A DNA stretch of 32,205 nt from Sphingomonas paucimobilis NBRC 13935 (GCF_000739895.2 NZ_BBJS01000047.1:1-32205); one strand, 5' to 3'; numbered from the stretch's first letter, positions 8,439 through 15,325 are shown. Notes: generated by a model not told the origin, from the sequence alone. Program-made: numbers and translations.

Positions 8439-9007
8439 GCGGCGTTCGAGGTGGTGAGCGGGAAGAAGGCGCCGTTGCTCCACAGGCCCGGCGCCTGTTC
8501 GTCTCCCGCCAGAGCGCGTTCGGCCAGTTCATAATAGACCGGCCGCGCGATCAGCGCCTCCAGCCCGTCGCGGACATGAAGATAGGGGCGTGGGCCGTCC
8601 TCGCCTTCCTCGAACCGCAGGCCATGGTCGGCATCCGCCGCGACGAGATCACCGGTGTTGAGCTGGAAGACCAGCCGGCTGTCGTGACCTTCGCCCTCGG
8701 TCTTGACCGCGACCGCGACGAAGGGCGCGTCCTCTACCGCGATGTCGAGCTTTTCGACGGGTGTGACCAGCACATACCGACCATCGGGCTCGCGACGCAG
8801 GATCGTGGAGAACAGCCGGACCATCGCGGCACGGCCGATCGGGCTGCCCTGATGATACCAGGTGCCGTCGCGCGCGATCCGCATCTCGCTGTCGCCGCAA
8901 TGGCTGGGGTTCCACTGCGACACGGGGGGCAGCTTTTGCGCTTCCATCGCGCGCACGATTTCGGCCAGGCTGAGGGAGGACAGGTCGGGGGGCGGCGCCA
9001 TGGGCAT
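8435..9007 (-). CDS. DUF1285 family protein
   Basis: I recognise the DUF1285 family, whose function is not established. The 190-residue cytoplasmic protein has no signal peptide or membrane segment. Typical elements are MRIARDGTWYHQGSPIGR and VRLFSTILRREPDGRYVLVT, followed by PVEKLDIAVEDAPFVAV; the fold is rich in beta strand. It leads the unit with a Nudix CoA pyrophosphatase and the CCA enzyme. I chose ATG 9007 because the -10 element lies at leaderless distance from it; ATG 9001 is the alternative. No ribosome-binding site is visible. Confidence 0.88.
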   Translation of the reverse strand: MPMAPPPDLSSLSLAEIVRAMEAQKLPPVSQWNPSHCGDSEMRIARDGTWYHQGSPIGRAAMVRLFSTILRREPDGRYVLVTPVEKLDIAVEDAPFVAVAVKTEGEGHDSRLVFQLNTGDLVAADADHGLRFEEGEDGPRPYLHVRDGLEALIARPVYYELAERALAGDEQAPGLWSNGAFFPLTTSNAA

Positions 9008-9016
9008 GATCTGTCC

Positions 9017-9045
9017 GAGGTAGGGAGCCGAGGCGGGCCCGTAAA
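9017..9045 (-). promoter_or_regulatory. Candidate promoter of DUF1285-nudL-cca
   Basis: On the minus strand, TTTACGG (9045-9039), 14 nt, then CCTACCTC (9024-9017). The TA of the -10 lies 15 nt before ATG 9007, so the transcript would be leaderless or nearly so. The -10 matches GCTANAWC at six of eight positions. Confidence 0.45.
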
Positions 9046-9061
9046 GCCCGGCGATGCCGGC

Positions 9062-9583
9062 TTAGTCCTGCGGCAGGCCGGGGCCCAGCATTCCGGCCCG
9101 GTCGGGCACGCTCGCGCCGCGCGCGAGCAGGCGGTGCCGCTCGACGGGGCCGGGCAGCCGCCACCGCGCGGTACGCTCCGCCGTAAAGCCGAAGAAGCGG
9201 CCATAATATTCCGGGTCGCCGATCAGCATCATCGCCCGGTCCAGCCCCTGGTCTTGTGCGGCGGCCAACATGTGGAGGAACAGCTTTCGTCCGATCCCGT
9301 CGCGCTGATATTCCGGCGCGACCGCGACCGGGCCGATCATGATCAACGGCCAGTGTTCGCCATCATCATCGGTCAGCGCGATCGGCCAGCATTGGATCGA
9401 CCCGATCAACGTGCCGTCCTCGGTCAGCGCCGCGAAGCATAAAGAGTCCACCGGCGCCACCGATCCCCGCACCTTATAGGCGGTGCGCGCCTGCCGCCCG
9501 GGCGGAAAGGCGCGGTCGAGCAGGGCCTCGACCGCGGCCGGAGCGACCGCGTCGAGCGGAATGAGATCGATCGTCTGGGACAA
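9062..9583 (-). CDS. GNAT family N-acetyltransferase
   Basis: This is a Gcn5-related acetyltransferase of unknown substrate, with 173 residues. The acetyl-CoA pyrophosphate loop is VAPEYQRDGIGRKL (88-101), and IGDPEYYGRFFGF (121-133) is the conserved strand-helix end seen in YhbS-like members. The start is probably TTG at 9583 (then SQTIDLIPLDAV). No in-frame ATG fits, and upstream residues look non-coding. No ribosome-binding site is visible. The gene lies between the DUF1285 unit on the same strand and folB, which is divergent. Confidence 0.87.
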   Translation of the reverse strand: MSQTIDLIPLDAVAPAAVEALLDRAFPPGRQARTAYKVRGSVAPVDSLCFAALTEDGTLIGSIQCWPIALTDDDGEHWPLIMIGPVAVAPEYQRDGIGRKLFLHMLAAAQDQGLDRAMMLIGDPEYYGRFFGFTAERTARWRLPGPVERHRLLARGASVPDRAGMLGPGLPQD

Positions 9584-9676
9584 GAGGGCAGGGTCCGATC
9601 GCCGGGATAGGGGACGCGCGCCCTTAACCCGTGTCGCGCGCGATGCAAGCCCGTGCTTCCCTTGGCCGCCCGCTCT

Positions 9677-9684
9677 GCTAGAGG
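9677..9684 (+). promoter_or_regulatory. folB -10 element, leaderless geometry
   Basis: GCTAGAGG lies with its TA 13 nt before the folB ATG at 9692, so transcription would begin at about the start codon. The only TTG nearby (9662) is too close for a standard -35, so the -35 is unclear. No ribosome-binding site is present. Confidence 0.5.
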
Positions 9685-9691
9685 CGCTGTC

Positions 9692-10060
9692 ATGGAAGAC
9701 CGTCTCCAGCTTGAAGTCCATGACCTCGAAGTGCAGGTCCTGACCGGCATCTATTCCGAGGAAACGCATCTGCCGCAGCCGCTGCGGATTTCGTTGACCG
9801 TCGATCTCGACTGTGCCGATCATTATACGCCGGACACGCCGCTCACCGCGTCCAAAAACTATCTCGACCTGAAACATGCCGCGACGGTGCTGCCCGAAGG
9901 CGTGCATTTCACGCTGATCGAAGGGGTTGCGGATCATATCTGCGACACGCTGTTCCTCCAGGACCAGCGCGTGCGCCGCGTGCAGGTGAAGATCGTCAAG
10001 CTGGCCATCGCCGAGGATGGCGAGGCGATCGGCATCACCCTGGTCCGCCACCGCCGCTAA
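9692..10060 (+). CDS. folB: Dihydroneopterin aldolase
   Basis: FolB cleaves dihydroneopterin to 6-hydroxymethyl-dihydropterin and glycolaldehyde in folate biosynthesis. The 122-residue length is normal. Family features are GIYSEETHLPQPLRISLTVD (19-38, with the substrate-binding Glu), NYLDLK (56-61), HFTLIEGVADHIC (72-84) and the catalytic Lys near position 100 in VQVKIVKLAI. The ATG at 9692 follows the MEDRLQLEVHDLEVQVLTGI reading typical of the family. A small protein follows after 5 nt, probably translated from the same mRNA. No other folate gene is nearby. Confidence 0.94.
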   Translation: MEDRLQLEVHDLEVQVLTGIYSEETHLPQPLRISLTVDLDCADHYTPDTPLTASKNYLDLKHAATVLPEGVHFTLIEGVADHICDTLFLQDQRVRRVQVKIVKLAIAEDGEAIGITLVRHRR

Positions 10061-10065
10061 TCTCC

Positions 10066-10353
10066 ATGGCCGCGCAGCGTATCGATCTGGCCCCGGATGC
10101 CGATATCCGCGTGGTGGTCGCGGCGCATCCCGGCGTCGATCTGGTGCTCGTGCTGATGCCCGGCCGCGATTCGGTTGCTCAGGCGATGACAGAAGCCGCG
10201 ATCGGCCCGCTGGCGATCGCGGCGGCACCGGCGGCGCGGATCAATGCCGTCGTGCCGGCACGGGACGCTTCGCCCGAGGCGGTCGCGGCGGCGGTCTCCT
10301 ATCTCGCCGCCGCGCACGCCGTCACGGGTCAGTTGCTGGCGGTCGGGACCTGA
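10066..10353 (+). CDS. Short protein resembling the C-terminal part of a short-chain dehydrogenase
   Basis: This 95-residue Ala-rich protein is 5 nt downstream of folB. I do not recognise a named family. Its second half (ARINAVVPARDASPEAVAAA, then VSYLAAAHAVTGQLLAVG) resembles the end of short-chain dehydrogenases, where INA-P, a YL segment and VTGQ-L-VDG recur. The catalytic Tyr-x-x-x-Lys and a full cofactor-binding loop are absent, so it should not be an active reductase. It could be a shrunken relative of a FolM-type pterin reductase that stays with FolB. Its last 25 bp overlap the convergent gene's 3' end. No ribosome-binding site is seen, so it may be coupled to folB. Confidence 0.7.
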   Translation: MAAQRIDLAPDADIRVVVAAHPGVDLVLVLMPGRDSVAQAMTEAAIGPLAIAAAPAARINAVVPARDASPEAVAAAVSYLAAAHAVTGQLLAVGT

Positions 10354-11234
10354 CGCGTCCGGCTGCAGGGGCCGAGCTTCTGGATCACATATTGATAGTC
10401 TTCGCGCGCCGCCTGCGCATTTTCGGGCGATAGCGATGCCGTGCTGTGTTCGGGCAGTGATTCGGGCAGGGCGCAAGCCAGGCGATACCAAAGTAACGTG
10501 TCGCGCGCCGGCGGCGCGGCCGCCTCGTCGACGATCTCACTCAGCGCGACGGCCCAGCGGCGCTCCTCACCAGGGTGGCGCAGCACCGACAGCGATACGG
10601 GGCGGTTCTTCGCCGTGGTCAGGAAGATCTGGGTCTCGCCCTCGCCCGGTAGGGTGCCGGGCACGTAAAAGGCATTGCCGACGCCGGTGATGACCGGCGG
10701 TGCATCGGGTGACAGGGCATCGCGTGCGATCGCACGGCTGCGCTGCTCGGTATCCGGGGTCCAGGGGAGCTGCGCGTCGGGGGCGACGAGCTGCAACTGG
10801 TCCGGGGCGTTGGGAACCCGGCGCGCGTAGATCAGCACCCGCATCTTGCGCAGCTTGGGCGCGCGGCCGCGTGCATCGGTCGCCGCATCGAACAGATAGC
10901 CGACCCGCGCCGGCAGTCCGCCCGCCCCGCGCAATAGCGCACCGATATCGGCCTCGACATAGAAGCGCTGGTGGCCGGGGGCCACGCCGACCGCCTCGGC
11001 CCCCTTGATCGCCGTCGTCGAGCGGATGGTAACATCGGCGATGACGGGCGCGGACAGCACCAGATCGGCCAGATCGGCATAGCCGGGACCGGACGCGGAA
11101 AGGGGGGCATCCGCCGGGCGCGGCGACGCCATGGTCGCCACCTGCGCGGCGGCAGGTATGGCGGTGGCGGGAATCAGGAGTGTCAAGGCGCCGATGCGAA
11201 CGGCGCGGGACACGGCGTGGGACAGCGGATTCAT
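10329..11234 (-). CDS. Secreted/periplasmic protein of unknown function
   Basis: This 301-residue protein has a signal peptide (basic start, then IGALTLLIPATAIPAAAQ, cleavage near residue 31). I do not recognise the mature domain. It contains ADVTIRSTTAIKG, RFYVEADIGALLRG, RVGYLFDAATDARG and LRKMRVLIYARRV, suggesting a beta-rich fold. Two Cys residues lie in the last 60 residues. The start at 11234 has GGAG 11-12 nt upstream. It is monocistronic, divergent from tonB across a 215-bp region, and its stop lies inside the 3' end of the folB-linked gene. Confidence 0.85.
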   Translation of the reverse strand: MNPLSHAVSRAVRIGALTLLIPATAIPAAAQVATMASPRPADAPLSASGPGYADLADLVLSAPVIADVTIRSTTAIKGAEAVGVAPGHQRFYVEADIGALLRGAGGLPARVGYLFDAATDARGRAPKLRKMRVLIYARRVPNAPDQLQLVAPDAQLPWTPDTEQRSRAIARDALSPDAPPVITGVGNAFYVPGTLPGEGETQIFLTTAKNRPVSLSVLRHPGEERRWAVALSEIVDEAAAPPARDTLLWYRLACALPESLPEHSTASLSPENAQAAREDYQYVIQKLGPCSRTRQVPTASN

Positions 11235-11254
11235 TGCGTCGCGCTACTCCTTCG

Positions 11255-11266
11255 ATTGTTAACAAT
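11255..11266. promoter_or_regulatory. 12-bp perfect palindrome in the tonB control region
   Basis: ATTGTTAACAAT is a perfect palindrome about 20 bp upstream of the secreted-protein start and 185 bp upstream of tonB. It could be a regulator site for the minus-strand gene, but AT-rich palindromes of this size can occur by chance. I see no clear Fur box. Confidence 0.3.
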
Positions 11267-11449
11267 ACAGAAATAATTTCGTCATGGCGCTATTGTACGT
11301 TTATTACGTCCGACAAACTGATTGCACCGCGCCAGCCGTCACGATAGGGTCCAAGGCTCTGCCGCATGCCGATAGAGCATGGCAGGAGTTTCCCACGTCC
11401 CCACGCTACGGCGAGGCGAAACTGGCAGACTGAGGAGTTTCGTTGCTGA

Positions 11450-12130
11450 ATGGCCTATACTGACCAGAAGATGTCCGGGGGCAAGGTGGTCGCGATCGTT
11501 ATCGTCGTGCTCATCCACGCAGCCCTGGGCTACGCCTTCGTCACGGGACTGGCATACCAGTACGTGAAGAAGGCGACCGAAAAGCTCGACACGTTCAACG
11601 TGGAAGAGCCGCCGCCCCCACCCCCGCCGGACGAACCGCCGCCCCCGCCGCCGGAGCAGCCCAACCTGCCTCCGCCGCCGACCACGGTGGTCACGCCGCC
11701 GCCGATCGTGAACGTGCCCGTCCCGGCACCCGCGGTCACGACGACGAGCATCATCCCGCTGAGCCAGCCGACCGCACCGCCGGCTCCGCCTGCGCCGCCG
11801 GCCCCGCCTGCGCCGCCCGCACCGCCGACGATCTCGAAGGCCGCCGGTCTTCGCGGTAATCCGGGCCAGTATTTCGGTCCCGACGCCTATCCGCCGTCGG
11901 CCCAGCGCGAAGGCGCCGAGGGTCGCGTGTCGGCGAAGCTGTCGATCGGCACCGATGGCCGCGTGACCGACTGTTCGATCCTGTCGAGCAGCGGCAACCG
12001 GGCCCTGGACGATGCCACGTGCCGCATCTCGAAGGCGCGTGTGCGTTTTACCCCGGCCCAGGACGCCGGCGGCAATCCGATCGCCTCGTCCTACACGCTT
12101 AACATTCGTTGGCAGCTGCCACAGGAATAA
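11450..12130 (+). CDS. tonB: TonB family protein
   Basis: TonB carries energy from the ExbB/ExbD motor across the periplasm to outer-membrane receptors. The 226-residue protein has a short cytoplasmic start, one membrane helix (about 12-32) with the functionally important His23, and a long proline-rich spacer (about 54-127: PPPPPPP, then alternating PAPPAPPAP). A C-terminal TonB domain (about 140-226) has the conserved YP at 147-148 and strands EGRVSAKLSIGTDGRVTDC and FTPAQDAGGNPIASSYTLNI. Cys175 and Cys191 could form a disulfide. GAGGAG lies 12 nt before ATG 11450. It is first in tonB-exbB-exbD1-exbD2. Confidence 0.95.
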   Translation: MAYTDQKMSGGKVVAIVIVVLIHAALGYAFVTGLAYQYVKKATEKLDTFNVEEPPPPPPPDEPPPPPPEQPNLPPPPTTVVTPPPIVNVPVPAPAVTTTSIIPLSQPTAPPAPPAPPAPPAPPAPPTISKAAGLRGNPGQYFGPDAYPPSAQREGAEGRVSAKLSIGTDGRVTDCSILSSSGNRALDDATCRISKARVRFTPAQDAGGNPIASSYTLNIRWQLPQE

Positions 12131-12184
12131 CGGCTAAACGCCGGTTCAAAAACTCAACGCTTTAGTCAGAGGACCTAACCAACC

Positions 12185-12985
12185 ATGCTCACCACCATCC
12201 TCGCCGCGGGCGGCGCCGCGGCCGGTGCCGAAAACCCTTACGGTCTCGGCCAGGCCCTGAAGGAAGGCGGCCTCATCTCGCAGTCGGTGTTCACCATCCT
12301 CTGCTTGATGTCGATCGTGTCGTTCTACATCCTGTTCTCGAAGCTGTTCGAGCAGCAGAAGATCATCAACCAGGCCAAGCGCGTCCGTCAGAGCTTCTGG
12401 TCGTCGAACTCGCTGCGCGAGGGTTCGGCCAAGCTCGAGAAGAACTCGGCCTACAAGCAGATCGTCGACGACGGTCTGGCCGCGCAGGACCAGCATTCGA
12501 AGCTGACCGATCCGGTCGAGGCGCATGACTGGCTGCACGGCTCGCTGGCGCGTTCGGAAGCCGCGATCAACTCGAAGCTGGGCGGCGGTCTCGCCTTCCT
12601 CGCGACCGTCGGTGCGACCGCGCCGTTCATCGGTCTGTTCGGTACCGTTATCGGCATCTACCGCGCGCTCATCAAGATCGGCTCGTCGGGCCAGGCGTCG
12701 ATCGACGCGGTCGCCGGCCCGGTCGGTGAAGCGCTCATCATGACCGCGCTGGGTCTGGTCGTCGCGGTTCCGGCCGTGCTCGCCTTCAACTGGCTGCAGC
12801 GTCGTAACAAGAGCATCGCGGAAGACCTGTCGTCCTTCTCGAACGACGTTCTGGGCTTCCTGGCCTCGAACGGTGCGGTTCGTCCCGCCGTCGCTTCGGG
12901 CGCCGCTGCCAAGCCGACCGCCGTCAAGGCGACCCCGGCGACGACCACCGCCGGTCAGGCTGGTGGCGTTCAGACCCGCGCCTGA
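12185..12985 (+). CDS. exbB: ExbB, MotA/TolQ/ExbB proton channel family
   Basis: ExbB is the pentameric inner-membrane scaffold that, with ExbD, uses the proton gradient to drive TonB. The 266-residue protein has three predicted membrane helices: about 34-53, 134-158 (with the conserved TVGATAPFIGLFGTVIGIYR) and 182-203 (LIMTALGLVVAVPAVLAFNW). The large cytoplasmic loop lies between helices 1 and 2, as expected. The C-terminal Ala/Thr-rich tail of about 45 residues is not conserved. TolQ is the nearest alternative, but tonB directly upstream supports ExbB. Two hairpins separate it from exbD1. Confidence 0.94.
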   Translation: MLTTILAAGGAAAGAENPYGLGQALKEGGLISQSVFTILCLMSIVSFYILFSKLFEQQKIINQAKRVRQSFWSSNSLREGSAKLEKNSAYKQIVDDGLAAQDQHSKLTDPVEAHDWLHGSLARSEAAINSKLGGGLAFLATVGATAPFIGLFGTVIGIYRALIKIGSSGQASIDAVAGPVGEALIMTALGLVVAVPAVLAFNWLQRRNKSIAEDLSSFSNDVLGFLASNGAVRPAVASGAAAKPTAVKATPATTTAGQAGGVQTRA

Positions 12986-12994
12986 GCCTAAGGG

Positions 12995-13028
12995 GGCGGG
13001 GACCGGTCCCTCGGGACACGGCCCCGCC
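12995..13028 (+). promoter_or_regulatory. Intercistronic hairpin 1 between exbB and exbD1
   Basis: GGCGGGG (12995-13001) pairs with CCCCGCC (13022-13028), enclosing an inner stem GTCC/GGAC (13006-13009 with 13014-13017). No T tract follows, so it is more likely to affect mRNA stability or partial read-through than to be a full terminator. Confidence 0.5.
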
Positions 13029-13036
13029 ACCCCCCG

Positions 13037-13057
13037 CCGATCCCCATTTGGGGACGG
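13037..13057 (+). promoter_or_regulatory. Intercistronic hairpin 2 between exbB and exbD1
   Basis: TCCCC-ATTT-GGGGA with an outer CCG/CGG gives an 8-bp stem with one bulged A. It ends 31 nt before the exbD1 ATG, and no T tract follows. Confidence 0.5.
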
Positions 13058-13088
13058 TGATAGAATGCATGGATAGGATAGCTCTCTC

Positions 13089-13562
13089 ATGGCGATGAGC
13101 GTTGGCGGTGACTCCGCCGAGAAACCGATGTCGGAGATCAACACGACGCCCCTCGTGGACGTCATGCTGGTGCTTCTCATCATCTTCCTGATCGCGGTTC
13201 CGGTCGTGATTCAGACCGTTCCGCTGAAGCTGCCGAGCGTCCGCTTCGATCCGACGACGACGAAGCCGGAAAATGTATCGCTCTCGGTCACCAGCGAGAA
13301 CGGACAGTGCAAGGTGTATTGGGGGCTGACCCCCGTCACGTCGGACGAACTGCGCACCCGCGCGGTCGACAAGCTGAAGGCCGAGGTCGAGCGGCTGGGT
13401 GCCAACATCACCCCCGAATCGCTGCCCGAGGCGCATATCCGCGGGGACGTGAATACGCCGTATCGGTGCATCGGTGGCACCATCTACACGATGCAGCAGG
13501 CCGGTTTCGCCCGTGTCGGCTTCATTTCCGAGCCGCCCCCCGGCGGCAACCCCCGCGCCTGA
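13089..13562 (+). CDS. exbD: ExbD, biopolymer transport protein, first copy
   Basis: ExbD dimers sit inside the ExbB pentamer and couple proton flow to TonB. The 157-residue protein has an N-terminal membrane helix (about 22-43: LVDVMLVLLIIFLIAVPVVI) carrying the essential Asp24, and a periplasmic domain. It is longer than copy 2 and has two periplasmic cysteines, Cys74 and Cys127, that copy 2 lacks, so it may carry a disulfide. A Pro/Gly-rich tail closes the protein. It starts at ATG 13089, 103 bp after exbB and 34 bp before copy 2. The paralogs share the opening MAMS and TTPL-DVMLVLLI. Confidence 0.93.
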   Translation: MAMSVGGDSAEKPMSEINTTPLVDVMLVLLIIFLIAVPVVIQTVPLKLPSVRFDPTTTKPENVSLSVTSENGQCKVYWGLTPVTSDELRTRAVDKLKAEVERLGANITPESLPEAHIRGDVNTPYRCIGGTIYTMQQAGFARVGFISEPPPGGNPRA

Positions 13563-13596
13563 TCGGCCGGGCGGACACAATAGGAGTTAGCACGCC

Positions 13597-14022
13597 ATGG
13601 CAATGAGCGCCGGATCCGATGATGGCGAGCCGATGATGGACATGAACACGACGCCGTTGATCGACGTCATGCTCGTGCTCCTCATCATGTTCATCATCAC
13701 CATCCCGATCCAGACTCACGCGGTGAAGGTCGACCTGCCGGTCAACTCGAAGAACAACACGCCGGTCGTGAATACCGAAAAGAACAAGGTCGGTATCGAC
13801 GCCGCCGGCACGGTGACCTGGAACGGGTCGCCCGTCGACGAGGTGACGCTGCGTCAGTATCTGGACCAGACGGCTGCCATGAACCCCGAGCCGGAACTGC
13901 ACTTCCAGCCGGCCCCCGACGCCAAGTACGCCAAGGTCGACGAGACCCTGGCGATCATCAAGCGCTCGGCGGTCAGCAAGCTCGGCTTCATCGGCAACGA
14001 GCAGTATCGCAACGATTTCTGA
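13597..14022 (+). CDS. exbD: ExbD, biopolymer transport protein, second copy
   Basis: This is the second ExbD paralog, with 141 residues, one membrane helix (about 22-40: IDVMLVLLIMFIITIPIQT) and the essential Asp23. The periplasmic domain lacks cysteine and includes VKVDLPVNSKNNT and AAGTVTWNGSPVDEVTLRQY, the usual ExbD/TolR fold. The start at 13597 has AGGAGT 11 nt upstream. It is last in the tonB operon, followed by a strong terminator. Tandem exbD pairs are common in sphingomonads and xanthomonads. Whether both enter one motor, or serve different TonB complexes, is not visible here. Confidence 0.94.
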   Translation: MAMSAGSDDGEPMMDMNTTPLIDVMLVLLIMFIITIPIQTHAVKVDLPVNSKNNTPVVNTEKNKVGIDAAGTVTWNGSPVDEVTLRQYLDQTAAMNPEPELHFQPAPDAKYAKVDETLAIIKRSAVSKLGFIGNEQYRNDF

Positions 14023-14046
14023 TCGATCCGATCGAAGCGTTGACGG

Positions 14047-14078
14047 AAAAGGGCGGTCCCGAAAGGGCCGCCCTTTTT
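14047..14078 (+). terminator. Strong rho-independent terminator of the tonB operon
   Basis: AAAAGGGCGG (14047-14056) pairs with CCGCCCTTTT (14068-14077), with an inner CCC-GAAA-GGG (14058-14067) after one bulged T. The T run lies at 14074-14078. It starts 25 nt after the exbD2 stop. Confidence 0.9.
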
Positions 14079-14303
14079 GCATGTGCGGGTGTCCTATCCT
14101 GAAGGCCCGTTGATGGTGAGAGCGCCGCTGTTCGAGGAACGTTGGCGCTTGGCATGGATGTTCGCCAGGTGGGGTTCAAGCAGCCGACCCGCCGCTAGGG
14201 CATTTGCGCTGTCGCTTGCGCACAGTGTGATTGGAATAGGGATGGCGTGAAGTGGATCGGCCCGTTCGTGGAACGGCCGCTTCAGAGCATCAGGTAAGCT
14301 TCG

Positions 14304-14352
14304 TTCTTCCCTGTGAGGGAGGGAGCAGGCCGAAAACCCGGCGGAAGGTGGC
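14304..14352 (+). repeat. Degenerate intergenic repeat, family 2, forward copy
   Basis: CTTCCCTGTGAGGGAGGGAG followed by CAGGCCGAAAACCCGG and CGGAAGGTGGC has the same order of stems as the better-preserved copy at 32112-32164. It forms an inverted pair with 14383-14437, with 30 nt between them. The stretch 14079-14676 holds no gene I can support; these repeats and the dyad at 14624 are what I see in it. Confidence 0.55.
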
Positions 14353-14382
14353 GCCACCGAGAACGGGCATCCTACCAAGCGG

Positions 14383-14437
14383 CGACACATCTCGCCCTGC
14401 TTCGCTTGGGTCCTCTCTTCGTGACGGGGGAGGAATG
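14383..14437 (-). repeat. Degenerate intergenic repeat, family 2, reverse copy
   Basis: This copy begins GCGACACATCTCGCCCTGC, then TTCGCTTGGG, and ends GACGGGGGAGGAATG. It aligns along its length with the reverse complement of 32112-32164 (GACACCCCTCC, CAGCTTCGCTGG, AGGGGAGGAATGGG). It is the partner of 14304-14352. Confidence 0.6.
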
Positions 14438-14623
14438 CCCTGGAGTTCCCCCCAATGATTGGCGGGCCGGAGTTAGGTAGCGAAAAGAGCACGGGAGTGG
14501 GGCTGGATAAGGCGCTTCGGCGTCATTCAGGCGCCACGAAACCCATCCAAAACCGGGTCTCCACTCCGATTTGCCATGTTCAATAACGGCATCGCCGGTC
14601 GCATCTTTCGCCTCTTGCGTGTG

Positions 14624-14661
14624 TTTCACAAAAATGACAACGTAACGTCATAAAAGTGAAA
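14624..14661. promoter_or_regulatory. Symmetric dyad upstream of the TPR gene
   Basis: TTTCAC (14624-14629) mirrors GTGAAA (14656-14661), and ATGAC (14634-14638) mirrors GTCAT (14647-14651), all about one centre at 14642.5. Each half reads GTCAT, four A or T, GTGAAA outward. It ends 15 bp before the ATG and next to AGGAGA, so a bound protein would block expression. A half-site loosely resembles a Pho box (TGTCATAAA). Confidence 0.55.
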
Positions 14662-14676
14662 TATAGGAGAAGAGAG

Positions 14677-15036
14677 ATGCGTGGAGTCGTTTCGGTTTTG
14701 CTTGTGGCAGCGGCGGGCATGGCGGCCCCGGCCATGGCCCAGGAAGGTTGGCCGCAGCGCACGGGGTATCAGGAGATTGCAGCCGGCAATCTGGCCGCCG
14801 CCGAGCGGACCCTGCTGGCCGAGCGTCGCACGAGTCCCGACAGCCCCGAATTGATGCTCAACCTCGCGGCGGTCTACGCCCAGACGGGTCGTGTGAGCGA
14901 GGCGCGTGCCCTGTACGGCGCGGTGCTCAACGAAAAGTCGATCGCGATGGACATGCCTTCGGGGGCCGTGGTGGCATCGCATGCGGTGGCGCAAACCGGG
15001 CTTCGCCATTTGCAGCAGACAATGGCCTCGCGCTGA
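14677..15036 (+). CDS. Small secreted tetratricopeptide-repeat protein
   Basis: This 119-residue protein has a signal peptide (MRGVVSVLLVAAAGMAAPAM, then AQ, cleavage near residue 21). One to two TPR-like helix pairs follow: GYQEIAAGNLAAAERTLLAE (30-49) and ELMLNLAAVYAQTGRVSEAR (58-77). It should be a small periplasmic interaction module; the partner is unknown. ATG 14677 is fixed by AGGAGA 6 nt upstream. A GTG at 14656 is in frame but falls inside the dyad and precedes that site. It is monocistronic in a poorly coding stretch. Confidence 0.88.
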   Translation: MRGVVSVLLVAAAGMAAPAMAQEGWPQRTGYQEIAAGNLAAAERTLLAERRTSPDSPELMLNLAAVYAQTGRVSEARALYGAVLNEKSIAMDMPSGAVVASHAVAQTGLRHLQQTMASR

Positions 15037-15066
15037 GCGGCAGGGGACGAGTCCGGGCCGGTGCGG

Positions 15067-15082
15067 TTCGGACTTGTCCGAA
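15067..15082. repeat. Short palindrome after the TPR gene
   Basis: TTCGGACTTGTCCGAA is a perfect inverted repeat (7-bp arms, 2-nt centre) 30 nt past the TPR stop. Without a T run it is at best a weak terminator. Confidence 0.35.
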
Positions 15083-15269
15083 GCTGGCAAGCTTTCGCGC
15101 TAACCCAAAGATTGCGCCACTAAACAAGGTGATGCGCTTGGATCGCGTTGATTGACATGCAACGAGCTCGCCGAGAATTTTCCTTTTCATGGATGGCTCG
15201 GTTCCATGGATTGCGCGGTTGCGAAGGATGTTGGGGGACGCGGCTGTGAAGCGGGCCTCGCCTTCTGGG

Positions 15270-15325
15270 GGACACCCCTCCGTCACGTCTTCGGCCTGCC
15301 ACCTCCCCTTGCCGGGGAGGATGAA
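15270..15325 (-). repeat. Intergenic repeat, family 2, single reverse copy
   Basis: It begins ACACCCCTCCGTCAC and ends CCTCCCCTTGCCGGGGAGG. It matches the reverse complement of 32112-32164 at both ends, with a different central loop (GTCTTCGGCC against AGCTTCGCTGG). The stretch 15037-15757 holds no confident gene. Confidence 0.75.

Noticed and set aside
11592..11832. Proline-codon repeats in tonB as a possible minisatellite
   Set aside because: The CCGCCGGCC-like pattern encodes the normal proline-rich spacer of TonB and is in frame throughout.
14094..14492. 132-residue minus-strand frame in the gap after the tonB operon
   Set aside because: It spans the inverted pair of intergenic repeats and has no recognisable domain or ribosome-binding site; the repeats explain the sequence better.
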